From: a candidate division WS1 bacterium
GTDB taxonomy: Bacteria; Armatimonadota; Zipacnadia; Zipacnadales; UBA5352
NCBI GenBank assembly: GCA_003566775.1
Contig: PXBW01000074.1
Location: 1 to 58,902 of the forward strand
Length of the DNA stretch: 58,902 bases
Reading direction: 5' to 3'
Each line of letters starts with the position of its first letter. Within the stretch, counting starts at the first letter, position 1. A program made the position numbers and the translations under genes. Positions 43,881 through 52,899 of the stretch are shown here, piece after piece. The notes under the pieces were generated by a model, which saw nothing but the letters and a program-made list of their open reading frames with translations, was not told the origin of the DNA and did not search any database.

Positions 43881-44048
43881 GGGTCAGGCTGCAAGTCGTC
43901 AGTCGCAAGTCGCCAACAACGGCGGCGACAGACAGCCGGGCCGGACTTCGGTGCGAGCAGACGACGCTCGCGCCTGCGTCGGCCCCTCCATCACGGCAGA
44001 CGGCCAACTGCTGGCGAGCGCGCCCTGCCCTCCCCGCCTGCCGGCGCT

Positions 44049-45107
44049 TCACGCCCTCGCGTCGATCTCGTCAAGCGTGAAGCGAACGCTGAGTATGAAG
44101 GGTTCCTCCCCCTCGATCCAGTGCCCGTAGGTGGTGGTGAAGATCGTGCCGTCGGCGAGGATCTCCACTGCCGGGTAGGCGCAGTCGCGCCCTTTGAAGT
44201 TCTTTTTGAGGCGCACGCGATACTGCCCCTCGCGCAGGTTCGCAAGGTCCTCCCAGGTGCCGACCCAGCCGACCCAGTCGCCGGGCGTCGGCGTCTCGTG
44301 GGTGGTGTCGCGGAAGGAGATGAAGAGCCGCCCGTCCGGCGCGTACACCGCCTGATGGCGGTCGCCGGTGAGCGCACCGGGAAGCTGTACCGGCTCGCTC
44401 CAGGTGTCACCCTCATCCTCGCTGAAGCTCACGAACGAGTTGAACTGCCGCGAGTTCTCGCGCATCAGCATCGCGATAGTGTCACCGCCGGACGAGCGCA
44501 CCAGTCCCGGCTCACACAGGTGCGCCTCCGGGTGACTGACCAGCGCCTCCGGCTCGCTCCACGTCAGGCCGCCGTCCTCGCTCAGCGCACGATAGACGAT
44601 GTACCCCTCGCGCTCGCCCGCGTTGCGCAGGAAGCGCCCGTCATCGTGGAAGCTGACCATGTGTCGCCCGTCCTTGAGGCGCATGCAGTCGGCCATAGCC
44701 ACCACGCCGCCGTAGTCGCCGATGGGCTCCAGCGGCGTCCACGTGAGGCCGTCATCCTCGCATACCGCCATGCGAACCGGGTACAGCCCCGAGAACATGA
44801 TCAGCCGCCGCACTCCTTCGGGATCGACCACGCGGTAGATCGTCGGCACCTCCTGCGAGGTCTCCCAGTTCTGCGGAGTGGGAAGGCGCTCGCTCCACGT
44901 CAATCCCGCATCCTCGCTGCGCTTGAGCACGATCGCGCCCCGCCCGTGGCCCTTCGGATAGACGCAGACCATCGTGCGGCCATCCTCGAGCAGCACGGTG
45001 GTCGGGTGGCCGAGGTACTGCCCCGACTCGCGATCGACGATCACCTGCCGATGCGCCTCTTCATTCAGATCGACGGTGGGGACGGAGTACCCGCGTGGCT
45101 GAGTCAT
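44049..45107 (-). CDS. Sialidase-superfamily (BNR/Asp-box) protein
   Basis: 352 aa from ATG 45107 (AGGGTGA upstream); GTG 45116 is the alternative. Four Asp-boxes are visible (SEDAGLTW, EDDGLTW, SEDGGLTW, SEDEGDTW), one per blade, as expected for a six-bladed sialidase-type propeller. No signal peptide. Specificity unknown; exo-alpha-sialidase, or a non-hydrolytic sugar-binding propeller, are options. It follows a second sialidase-fold gene by 66 bp on the same strand, and together with the 59-aa gene upstream they appear to form one operon. Confidence 0.85.
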   Translation of the reverse strand: MTQPRGYSVPTVDLNEEAHRQVIVDRESGQYLGHPTTVLLEDGRTMVCVYPKGHGRGAIVLKRSEDAGLTWSERLPTPQNWETSQEVPTIYRVVDPEGVRRLIMFSGLYPVRMAVCEDDGLTWTPLEPIGDYGGVVAMADCMRLKDGRHMVSFHDDGRFLRNAGEREGYIVYRALSEDGGLTWSEPEALVSHPEAHLCEPGLVRSSGGDTIAMLMRENSRQFNSFVSFSEDEGDTWSEPVQLPGALTGDRHQAVYAPDGRLFISFRDTTHETPTPGDWVGWVGTWEDLANLREGQYRVRLKKNFKGRDCAYPAVEILADGTIFTTTYGHWIEGEEPFILSVRFTLDEIDARA

Positions 45108-45173
45108 TGTGATCACCCTGTTCAGGTCTTAGGCTTTAGTCTCCAGTCGCAGACTGAAGACTGACGGATATTC

Positions 45174-46211
45174 TCACGCCTGGTAGAACCAGTCGATCGG
45201 CAGGCTGCGCAGCTTCAGGTGCAGCAGTCTTGGTTCGCGGAAGTGCTCGTCCACCCAGTAGGTGAGCAGCGCGCGGTCTTCCACGAAGGTCACACTGACG
45301 TATGCGAACCAGCGGTCGCGAGCGGTCTCGAGGTCGCGAACGTGCTCCCAGGTGAGGCCCTCGTCGCGCGAGATCGCGGCGGTGAGCGGTGTGCGCATCT
45401 CCTCGGCGTTCGGATCATCGCGGAAGCAGTCGTTCCAGATCAGCAGCAGGTCGCCGCTGGACGGGATGCGCGTGATGGTCGAGGGCGCGACCGGCGCGCC
45501 GACGCCCATAGGCTCGGGGGCGGTCCACGTCACGCCGCCGTCCGCGGAGTACGAGCGGCATATCTGCCGCAGTTCGGTGCGGATGATCATCAGCAGGCGG
45601 CCGTCGCGCAGTTCAACCACGCCCGGCTCCATCGCCCCGCGCCCCGGCAGCGGCATGAGGCTCTCGCTGGGCACCCACGTGCGGCCCTCGTCATCGGAGA
45701 GCCAGGCGGTGGCCCACCCGGTGCGGTCGGTCGACTCGATGTCCCGGTGCAACGACGAGGGCATGACCAGCCGCCCGCAAGAAAGCTGCACGACGCGCGC
45801 GTTGTTCACCACCCAGTATCCGGGCTCGCGAGTGCATTGAACCGGGTCGCTGAAGGTCGCGGCCTCGTCCGAGGAGCGGCGCACGAAGGCGTGCAGATCA
45901 TCGGGACCGTTCTTGCGCAGGTAGAAGAACAGGATGTCGCCCGAGTCCCGCAGCCGCAGGAAGCTCACCGACATCACGTTCTGCACGCCCTCGTTCTCCA
46001 GCAGGGTGAAACGCTCGCCCCATGTCTTCCCGCGGTCGTGCGAGACCTTCGCGGAGATGCGGGCGGGCGCGGCGTCGGGCATTCGCGAATCGTAGAAGTC
46101 CGACCACGCCAGCAGCAGCGTGCCGTCCGCAAGCTCTATGATGTCCCCCTCGGTGTTGCGCGGATTGTCCGGCGTGGCCGGTGCTACGAGCATGGAGAAA
46201 TCAGCGCTCAT
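45174..46211 (-). CDS. Sialidase-superfamily (BNR/Asp-box) protein
   Basis: 345 aa from ATG 46211 (GGAGGGA 9 bp upstream); the open extension to 46292 is unsupported. Asp-boxes SHDRGKTW, SSDEAATF, SDDEGRTW, SADGGVTW and SRDEGLTW give five blade signatures. The start (NPRNTEGDIIELADGTLLLAWSDF) resembles propellers of glycosyl hydrolase family 33-like proteins, with an Arg near the N-terminus that could be the first of a sialidase triad. No signal peptide. Paralogue of the gene at 44049-45107, but not a recent copy. Confidence 0.85.
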   Translation of the reverse strand: MSADFSMLVAPATPDNPRNTEGDIIELADGTLLLAWSDFYDSRMPDAAPARISAKVSHDRGKTWGERFTLLENEGVQNVMSVSFLRLRDSGDILFFYLRKNGPDDLHAFVRRSSDEAATFSDPVQCTREPGYWVVNNARVVQLSCGRLVMPSSLHRDIESTDRTGWATAWLSDDEGRTWVPSESLMPLPGRGAMEPGVVELRDGRLLMIIRTELRQICRSYSADGGVTWTAPEPMGVGAPVAPSTITRIPSSGDLLLIWNDCFRDDPNAEEMRTPLTAAISRDEGLTWEHVRDLETARDRWFAYVSVTFVEDRALLTYWVDEHFREPRLLHLKLRSLPIDWFYQA

Positions 46212-46288
46212 CGGTCGGCTCCCTCCGTTCACCGACTTCGCATGAGGTGTTGAGACGGCATGACCGGCCGTTGAACGCGCCGCCGCGC

Positions 46289-46468
46289 TCAACGCTTCGT
46301 GCGACTCATGGACATCTCGTGCGCGACCTGTTCGAGCATCGCGGCGGTGGCAAGTTGGGCGTTGACCTGTGCGAACATCAGTACCTGGTCAACACTCTCC
46401 AGTTTGTCGGAGACCTGCTTGAGCGCATTCTTCGAGTGCTCGACGTGGAAATCGTACTGCTTCTTCAT
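46289..46468 (-). CDS. Small helical protein (59 aa) ahead of sialidase-fold genes
   Basis: 59 aa from ATG 46468 with GGGGAGA 9 bp upstream. The chain is almost entirely alpha-helical, with amphipathic stretches (YDFHVEHSKNALKQVSDKLES, VLMFAQVNAQLATAAMLEQVA) and a basic end. No signal peptide, no family recognised. It lies 77 bp upstream of the sialidase-fold gene on the same strand and is divergent from the DUF3604 gene. It could be a small partner or regulator that oligomerises through the helix; no function is claimed. Confidence 0.6.
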   Translation of the reverse strand: MKKQYDFHVEHSKNALKQVSDKLESVDQVLMFAQVNAQLATAAMLEQVAHEMSMSRTKR

Positions 46469-46698
46469 GATGGTGTCTCCCCGGTTCACGCGGCAGATTC
46501 TTCATTGCCGGACGCCGGTCGGATTGCCCAGGTTTGTACCGTTCAATTCGTCACCGACACCCCACGCCCCTTCCAACTGAGCGGAAAAGCCGCTGGAATC
46601 GCGCAGATCACAGGCACGCCGAACAGGTGCGGAGGGCCATCGTCGCGAAAGAGCACGGCGCGACCAGATTCGAGAGGGAGTTGGAGGAGCGTTCATCG

Positions 46699-48921
46699 AT
46701 GCCTGAACTTAACTCGACCCCGCTGGGACCGATGACGGATGAGGAGATGCGCCGCGCGTTCGGATGGGCTGAGCTTGATCCCGCGGGTCCCGTCGTGGCC
46801 GGAAGCTGGGGCACCTGGCTGCTGACCTACCACGTCGGGGCATACGGCTTCGACGATCGCGGCAGGCTGATGCTGTCCTGGCGCTCGCAGAGCGACTGGG
46901 CCTGGCCGCAGTTCGATAATCCCTCAGAGCCGAACTTCTGCTCCCTGCAGACTGGTGGCCGCGCGAGTCTCAACGGGCAGTTCGACCCGAAGGCGGGGGT
47001 GCGGCCGTGGCGCAAATCCACCGTAATCGACGTCTTCGACGATGGGTTGCGCGAGGGTGACATCATTACGCTCACCTTGGGAGATACCTCCGGCGGCTCG
47101 CGTGGCTCACGGGCGCAGACCTTCTGTGAGAGCACTTTCGAGTGGCGGGTGCTGGTGGACCCGATCGCCACCGGCGAGTTCATCCTGCTGCCGGACGCGC
47201 CGGAGATCGAGGTCGTGTCCGGCCCGGCAGAGCGACTCGTATGCATTCTCCCCTCGCGCGCTGAGCCAGGCGAAGAGATCGAGGCGATCGTGAAGGCCGA
47301 GGACCACTGGGGCAATCCCGCTCGCCGCTACGAGGGCACCGTGCTTCTCGAGAGCGAGGGCTTCGAGGGCCTGCCGCACGATTACTCGTTCACCGAGGCC
47401 GACGCGGGCATCCATCGCTTCCCCTGCACGGTCGCGGCAGAGGGCGAGCATAGACTGACCGCGCGCGACGAGGCGCTGGGGGCCGAGGCGACGAGTAACC
47501 CACTGGTGGCGCCGGAGGAGATGCTGGTCACGCGCGTGTACTGGGCGGACCTGCACGGACAGTCCGAGGAGACGGTCGGCTCCAACTCCGCCGAGCACTA
47601 CCATCGCTTCGCGTGCGACTACGGCTGCCTAGACGTGGTCGGCCATCAGGGCAACGACTTTCAGGTCACTCCCGACAATTGGGCTGAGTTTCAGCGGCTC
47701 GCGCGCGAGTACACCGAACCGGGGCGCTTTGTGGCGCTTTCCGGTTACGAATGGTCCGGGAATACCGCAGCGGGCGGTGACCACAATGTGTACTATCGCA
47801 CCCCGGATCAGCCGATCTTCCGCTCCTGCCATGCGCTGATCCCGGACGAGTCCGATGTCGACAGCGACCGCCACCCGATTGAGGCGCTGTTCGCGGAGCT
47901 TCGCGGACGCGAAGCCATCGCCATCCCGCACGTTGGCGGCCGCCGCGCGGACCTGTCGCGCCACGATCCCGAGGTTGTCCCGGCGGTGGAGATCTACTCT
48001 GCCTGGGGGCAGTTCGAGTGGCAGCTTACCGAGAGCCTCGCGATGGGCCATCGCGTCGGAGTGGTCGCGAGCAGCGACGGGCACAAGGGCAGGCCGGGCG
48101 CGAGCTATCCCGGCGCGTCCGGCTTCGGCGTGCTCGGCGGACTGACCGGAATCATCGCCGATGAACTGACGCCGGATGCGATCTTCGAGGCGCTGCAGGC
48201 GCGGCGCTGCTACGCGACCTCCGGGCGGCGCATACTGCTGCGGGTGCAGTGCAACAACCACCCGATGGGCAGCGAAATCACCGCGGACGGACCGGTGACC
48301 CTCGGCATCTTCTGCGCGGGCACAGCGGGAATTCGTGCTGTTGAGATACTGCGCTCTCCGCCTGGAGCGGGCACTGCGCCTGAGACCGTGCAGATCCACG
48401 ATCCGCTCGCTGACGCCCCGCTGTCGGAGGATCGGCTGCGCATCATCTGGAGCGGCCAGCGTGTGCGGGGACGCGATCGCGCGACACACTGGGACGGTCG
48501 CATCGACGTAGAGGGCGCTACGATCGTCGAGGCCTCCGGCTACGCCTTCGACGGGCCGCAGGAGGGCCTGACCGAGGTGGAGCGGAGCTTCGTCGCGTGG
48601 GAGTCGATCACCACCGGGGACGAAGACGGTATCGATCTGCGGCTCAGCGGTCTCGACGGAGCGCATCTGCACTTCACGAGCGGCCCGGCGGAGTTCGACT
48701 GTGATCTCGCTGAACTCGGGCGTGAGCCGCTTGTGATCGACGCGGGCGGCGTCGGGCAGAGAGTTACCGTGCAGCGCCTGCCCGAGGGAGATCCGCCGAT
48801 GTCCGTGACCTTCACCTGCAGCGACGATCCGCCCGCGGGTGCGAGCGCGTACTGGGTGCGCGTCACGCAGGACGACGGCGCGCACGCGTGGTCGAGTCCG
48901 GTGTTCGTGGAGCGAGACTAG
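46699..48921 (+). CDS. DUF3604 / PHP-like metallohydrolase with N-terminal beta domains
   Basis: 740 aa from ATG 46699 (GGAGG 11 bp upstream); the frame extends to 46534 without support. Residues about 10-270 are beta-rich. The central part (about 290-555) is the DUF3604 block: VYWADLHGQSEETVGSNS, HYHRFACDYGCLDVVGHQGND, LSGYEWSGNTAAGGDHNVYY, AIPHVGGRRAD and VASSDGHKG supply a series of His and Asp like those of PHP phosphoesterases. The C-terminal 190 residues are again beta-rich. The family is of unknown substrate and abundant next to sulfatases in Planctomycetes-type genomes. No signal peptide. Divergent from the small helical gene. Confidence 0.85.
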   Translation: MPELNSTPLGPMTDEEMRRAFGWAELDPAGPVVAGSWGTWLLTYHVGAYGFDDRGRLMLSWRSQSDWAWPQFDNPSEPNFCSLQTGGRASLNGQFDPKAGVRPWRKSTVIDVFDDGLREGDIITLTLGDTSGGSRGSRAQTFCESTFEWRVLVDPIATGEFILLPDAPEIEVVSGPAERLVCILPSRAEPGEEIEAIVKAEDHWGNPARRYEGTVLLESEGFEGLPHDYSFTEADAGIHRFPCTVAAEGEHRLTARDEALGAEATSNPLVAPEEMLVTRVYWADLHGQSEETVGSNSAEHYHRFACDYGCLDVVGHQGNDFQVTPDNWAEFQRLAREYTEPGRFVALSGYEWSGNTAAGGDHNVYYRTPDQPIFRSCHALIPDESDVDSDRHPIEALFAELRGREAIAIPHVGGRRADLSRHDPEVVPAVEIYSAWGQFEWQLTESLAMGHRVGVVASSDGHKGRPGASYPGASGFGVLGGLTGIIADELTPDAIFEALQARRCYATSGRRILLRVQCNNHPMGSEITADGPVTLGIFCAGTAGIRAVEILRSPPGAGTAPETVQIHDPLADAPLSEDRLRIIWSGQRVRGRDRATHWDGRIDVEGATIVEASGYAFDGPQEGLTEVERSFVAWESITTGDEDGIDLRLSGLDGAHLHFTSGPAEFDCDLAELGREPLVIDAGGVGQRVTVQRLPEGDPPMSVTFTCSDDPPAGASAYWVRVTQDDGAHAWSSPVFVERD

Positions 48922-49047
48922 CGCCTCCGGGTTCGGACCGGAAGTGCACGGGTTTTATCGCCGCAATGCCGCGATCGCTGCCATGGCCTTGATGTCCGCC
49001 GTACGATATAATGCAGGCGCTGTGAGATACAGGGAGGATGCTGAAGA

Positions 49048-49386
49048 ATGCCTGAAGCCCGATGGACGCATGTGGATGATGTTGAGCCAACTACCTTCGA
49101 CGACCGCCGTTCCGCGGACCTGATCGGTACCGACGCCATCCCGACCACGTCAGGATTCAACGTGGGTGTGGCCTGGTACACTGCGGAGGAGTTCGGAGAG
49201 CCGCAGGTGCATGACGATCAGGAGGCGGTTTACGTGGTCTCCGGAGAGGGTGAGTTGCGGGTTGATGACGAGGTAATCCCGCTGCGGCCCGGCACCGCCG
49301 TCTACGTACCTCCGGGCAGTCGCCATGGCGCCCGGCGCACCACCGCCGAGCCTGTTGTGGTCGTTTACACGCACGGCGCAATCTGA
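49048..49386 (+). CDS. Cupin-domain protein
   Basis: 112 aa, one small cupin barrel. Motif 1 region EPQVHDDQEAVYVVSGEGEL supplies a His and Glu, and motif 2 is RPGTAVYVPPGSRHGARR with a His. Such single-domain cupins bind a metal and serve as isomerases, dioxygenases, sugar-binding or regulatory proteins. GGGAGGA precedes the start, and a TATAAT box lies at 49007-49012, though no -35 box stands at the right distance. The flippase gene begins 36 bp downstream. Confidence 0.85.
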   Translation: MPEARWTHVDDVEPTTFDDRRSADLIGTDAIPTTSGFNVGVAWYTAEEFGEPQVHDDQEAVYVVSGEGELRVDDEVIPLRPGTAVYVPPGSRHGARRTTAEPVVVVYTHGAI

Positions 49387-49422
49387 ACGTCACTGACGGA
49401 CGAGGGTCTTCGGTCCGCTGCG

Positions 49423-50946
49423 ATGAATGCATCCGATGACCGGCGCTTCGCCTCAAGGCAGCCCGCCTCCGAGATGCGCACCACCACCGCGATCGGTCTG
49501 ATCGGTGGTAGCTCATACATCGCACTGATTGTGAGAATGGTGCGTTCAGTGCTCGTAATGCGCATGATCGGCCCGAGGGGCAGAGGCATCCAGCGCCTTA
49601 CAGGGCTCTATAAGGGCTACCTCACCAACGTGTCGGTGCCGTGGCGGCATGGAGTAAGTAAGGAGTTGCCACTGGCGATCGGTGCGAGGGATGCGAGGCG
49701 CGCCGCCGAGGTGGAAGATGCAGGCTACGTGGCCACCGCGCTTTTCACCGCTGTGGCGGGGGCGGGAATGGTAGCCTATGCGATGTTCGTCGCGGGCGGC
49801 AGTTGGGAGACGCGCGTCGCGATCGCAATCGGCGGCGGCCTGCTGCTTGCCGACGACCTCATCGCGTTATACTGGTCGGTGCTTCGCTCGTGGGGGAGGT
49901 TCCGGCCGCTGGCGGTCGGTGAACTGCTGCGCGCCCTCAGCCAGTTCGGTCTCATGGTAGTCGGAGCCTGGGCACTCGGCGTAACCGGCGTGATGCTCGG
50001 CTGGCTGGTAGCTGCGCTCATAGTACTCGCATATCTGGAGATGATCTCACGGATCAGGGTGGGCAGGCGCGTCATCCGGGCGCATATCTGGCGCCTGCTG
50101 ATCATAGGTCTCCCGGTTGCGCTGGTGTCCATCTCGGATGTGCTCCTGCGGATGATCGACGGCACCGTGCTGGTGCACTTCTACGGCGAGGAGCAGCTTG
50201 GGCTCTACAGCCTGGCGATGCAGATGGCGAACTACCTCTTTGCATTGCCGCGGGCGGCCGGCTTTGTCATCTGGCCGAAGGTACTGCAATCTTATGGCGC
50301 AGAGGATGGTCGCGAGCATAGGCTGCGTCGGGTCATGTTGCCAACGATCGGACTCGCGGGAATCATGCCGGTGATCGCCGGACTTGCCTGGCTGGCCCTC
50401 CCCTCGCTGGTCGGGCTTCTCGTGCCGCAGTTTCTTCCGGCGGTTCCCGCGGCCCGCATACTGAGCATCGGTGCGGTATTTCTCGCACTTCCCCTGTCCA
50501 CCGACGCCGCCCTCGTGGCCAACGATCGTGAGGCCGCGGTCATCGTCACCAGGCTCGCTGGAGCCGCGGTGGCCGGGGGTGGCACATGGTACCTTGTTGC
50601 TCGTGGCGGTTCACTGCAGAGTGTCGCAGTTATGGCCTGCAGCGGGTTCGCCGTCGCGGCCCTGCTCTCGCTCTGGATCAAGCTCGGTGAGTTCTGCTCG
50701 GGCGGGTCGAGACGCTGGGGTGAGGTGATCCTTGCCATAGTCCCAACCGCCTGGGTGCTTGGCGTGATCGCCCTGATCGGACACGTCATGACGGTTTCGG
50801 GCCTGAGTATTGAGACAATCGGTGGCGCACTGGCCGCCCTGGTCGCCTTTGTCTTCCTCAGTTCGCCCTGTCTCTTCTACGCCGCGCGACGAACCGAACT
50901 CGGCACCGAACTGAGCCGGTGGCTGAACGATCGCATGGGAAAATAG
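49423..50946 (+). CDS. Polysaccharide flippase-like membrane protein (MOP superfamily)
   Basis: 507 aa with about 12-14 hydrophobic helices spread over the whole length. The sequence organisation (GGSSYIALIVRMVRSVLVMRMIGPRGRG at the start; a middle IIGLPVALVSISDVLLRMIDGTVL and YSLAMQMANYLFALPRAAG) matches Wzx-type/MATE-MVF lipid-linked oligosaccharide transporters, which move undecaprenyl-linked sugars across the inner membrane. No glycosyltransferase genes are adjacent, so its glycan is unknown. The M42 peptidase gene follows after 24 bp. Confidence 0.82.
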   Translation: MNASDDRRFASRQPASEMRTTTAIGLIGGSSYIALIVRMVRSVLVMRMIGPRGRGIQRLTGLYKGYLTNVSVPWRHGVSKELPLAIGARDARRAAEVEDAGYVATALFTAVAGAGMVAYAMFVAGGSWETRVAIAIGGGLLLADDLIALYWSVLRSWGRFRPLAVGELLRALSQFGLMVVGAWALGVTGVMLGWLVAALIVLAYLEMISRIRVGRRVIRAHIWRLLIIGLPVALVSISDVLLRMIDGTVLVHFYGEEQLGLYSLAMQMANYLFALPRAAGFVIWPKVLQSYGAEDGREHRLRRVMLPTIGLAGIMPVIAGLAWLALPSLVGLLVPQFLPAVPAARILSIGAVFLALPLSTDAALVANDREAAVIVTRLAGAAVAGGGTWYLVARGGSLQSVAVMACSGFAVAALLSLWIKLGEFCSGGSRRWGEVILAIVPTAWVLGVIALIGHVMTVSGLSIETIGGALAALVAFVFLSSPCLFYAARRTELGTELSRWLNDRMGK

Positions 50947-50970
50947 GAGAACACTCTGGAGGAAACGAGA

Positions 50971-52050
50971 ATGAACGAGTCCACGATCGATCTGCTGCGC
51001 GAGTTAACCGAGACGAATGGTGTGCCGGGCTTTGAGAGTCGCATTGCCTCCGTGATGCGCACACAACTGGAGCATATCTGCGAGATATCCTCGGACAATC
51101 TCGGCAGCCTGGTTGCACGGCTGGACGGCGCCGGGGAGCGCCCGCGGGTGATGCTTGCAGGGCACATGGACGAGATCGGATTCATGGTGAAGCTGGTCAC
51201 CGAGGAGGGATTCGTGAAGTTCGCGCAACTCGGAGGCTGGTGGGAGCAGGTGCTGCTGGGCCATCGTGTGATCATAGAGACCGCGAACGGGCCGGTGACC
51301 GGCGTCATCGGTTCGAAGCCGCCGCACCTTCTGCCGGAAGATGAGCGCAGTAAGGTCGTCAAACGTAAGGACATGTTCATCGACGTGGCGGCACGAGATC
51401 GCGAGCACGCCGAAGAGCAGTTGGGCATACGCGCGGGCGATCCTATCGTGCCCTGGTCGCCGTTCGAGGTGCTCGCGGATGAAGACCGCCTGCTGGCGAA
51501 AGCGTGGGACGATCGCGTCGGCGTTGCGCTGATTATCGAGGCGCTACAGGAGCTTGCAGATGGCAAGCACCCGAACACAGTGTTTGGCGTGGGTACAGTG
51601 CAGGAGGAGGTCGGCCTGCGCGGGGCGGAGACCTCCGCCGATGTCGTGGATCCGGATGTCGCGCTCATCCTTGAGACTGCAATCGCGGGAGATGTCCCCG
51701 GCATCAGCGACGATGAGTCGAACGTGAAGCTGGGAGAGGGTGTTACACTCTACATGCTTGAGGGCTCCGCGATTCCCAATCTGCGCCTGCGCGACCTTGC
51801 GATCGACCTGTGTGAGGCGAACGATCTGGACTACCAGCTTACCGCGCTCGAACGCGGCGGCACCGACGCCGGGCGCATCCACCAGCACGCCCGCGGCGTA
51901 CCGAGCCTGGTGCTGGGCGTGCCCACGCGTCACATCCACTCACATTCGGGGATCATCAGCGCAGCGGACTATGAGACCACTCTGAGCTTAACAGTCGCGT
52001 TGTGCGAGGCGCTCGACGAGGATGCCGTCGCGCAGATGAACGGAGGCTGA
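50971..52050 (+). CDS. M42 family metallopeptidase (FrvX-type aminopeptidase)
   Basis: 359 aa with GGAGGAAA 8 bp before the ATG. M42 landmarks in order: AGHMDEIGFMV (first metal His and Asp, near 64-74), AWDDRVG (bridging Asp), VQEEVGLRGA (general base and metal Glu), and HIHSHSGIIS (last metal His). M42 enzymes are dodecameric cobalt or zinc aminopeptidases; some homologues act as cellulases or deblocking aminopeptidases. All catalytic positions appear intact. Probably co-transcribed with the flippase upstream and tatD downstream. Confidence 0.93.
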   Translation: MNESTIDLLRELTETNGVPGFESRIASVMRTQLEHICEISSDNLGSLVARLDGAGERPRVMLAGHMDEIGFMVKLVTEEGFVKFAQLGGWWEQVLLGHRVIIETANGPVTGVIGSKPPHLLPEDERSKVVKRKDMFIDVAARDREHAEEQLGIRAGDPIVPWSPFEVLADEDRLLAKAWDDRVGVALIIEALQELADGKHPNTVFGVGTVQEEVGLRGAETSADVVDPDVALILETAIAGDVPGISDDESNVKLGEGVTLYMLEGSAIPNLRLRDLAIDLCEANDLDYQLTALERGGTDAGRIHQHARGVPSLVLGVPTRHIHSHSGIISAADYETTLSLTVALCEALDEDAVAQMNGG

Positions 52051-52099
52051 GGGGTGTGCAGGTCGGCAGGACAAACAGTCAGGAAGCCAGGGAACCCTT

Positions 52100-52876
52100 A
52101 TGCTGATAGACAGTCACGCACATCTGACGGACCGGAGACTCATCTCCGACCTTGAAGAGATTCTAAACCGTGCGGGAGAGGCGGAGGTTGAACGGATCGT
52201 TACCGTCGGCGCCGACCCCGCCGACAACCGCGCGGTGGCGAAGCTGGTGCGGAAGGCACCCGGAGTATTCGGCACCGTCGGGGTGCATCCGCATGACGCG
52301 AAGGCAGTGACCCAGGGCGTGCTGGCGGAGATGGCCGAACTCGCGACCGAAGAGCGCATCGTTGCCATCGGCGAGACCGGCCTCGACTTCTACCGCGATC
52401 TCTCCCCGCGAGACCGACAGGAGATGGCTTTCGTTCAGCAGATTCGGCTCGCAAGTGAACTTGACCTGCCGCTGGTGGTGCACAGCCGCGACGCGCATCA
52501 ACGGACGTTGGAGATTCTCGAGCGCGAGAGTGGGGGAGCGGCACGCGGGGTCATGCACTGCTTCTCCGGCGACCGTGCCATCGCCGACAGAGTCCTGGCG
52601 CTGGGCATGTATATTGGCATCGCCGGCCCCGTCACCTATCCGAACGCGGAAGATCTGCGCGAGATAGTTCGGCATGTCCCGCTGGAGCGATTGATGGTGG
52701 AGACCGACTGCCCCTATCTTGCGCCGCAGAAGTACCGGGGCAAGCGTAATGAGCCTGCCTATGTCATGTACGTCGCCGAGGCGGTGGCGCAGGCAAAGGA
52801 CCTCCGCTTCGACGAGGTTGCACGCGTCACCAGCCATAATGCGCGCGACCTTTTCGGCCTGGCGCGCGGCGAGTAG
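52100..52876 (+). CDS. TatD family metal-dependent deoxyribonuclease/hydrolase
   Basis: 258 aa, the usual TatD length. Metal ligands are in IDSHAHLTD (5' HxH), IGETGLDFYRD (Glu), PLVVHSRDA (His), GVMHCFSG (His) and METDCPYLAP (Asp). TatD enzymes act as 3'-5' exonucleases on DNA and RNA or as related hydrolases. No tat translocase genes are adjacent. The 24 bp after the stop separate it from the convergent PIG-L gene. Confidence 0.94.
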   Translation: MLIDSHAHLTDRRLISDLEEILNRAGEAEVERIVTVGADPADNRAVAKLVRKAPGVFGTVGVHPHDAKAVTQGVLAEMAELATEERIVAIGETGLDFYRDLSPRDRQEMAFVQQIRLASELDLPLVVHSRDAHQRTLEILERESGGAARGVMHCFSGDRAIADRVLALGMYIGIAGPVTYPNAEDLREIVRHVPLERLMVETDCPYLAPQKYRGKRNEPAYVMYVAEAVAQAKDLRFDEVARVTSHNARDLFGLARGE

Positions 52877-52899
52877 CCGACGCGGCACACAAGTGCGTG

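Noticed and set aside
43881..44048. AGTCGCA-type short repeats between convergent genes, and similar ones at 45117-45173
   Set aside because: Low-complexity, imperfect copies (AGTCGTCAGTCGCAAGTCG-like) without regular spacing; not enough to call a repeat element.
47629..48885. 418-aa minus-strand open frame
   Set aside because: Shadow of the DUF3604 gene, which has clear family motifs and a GGAGG site on the plus strand.
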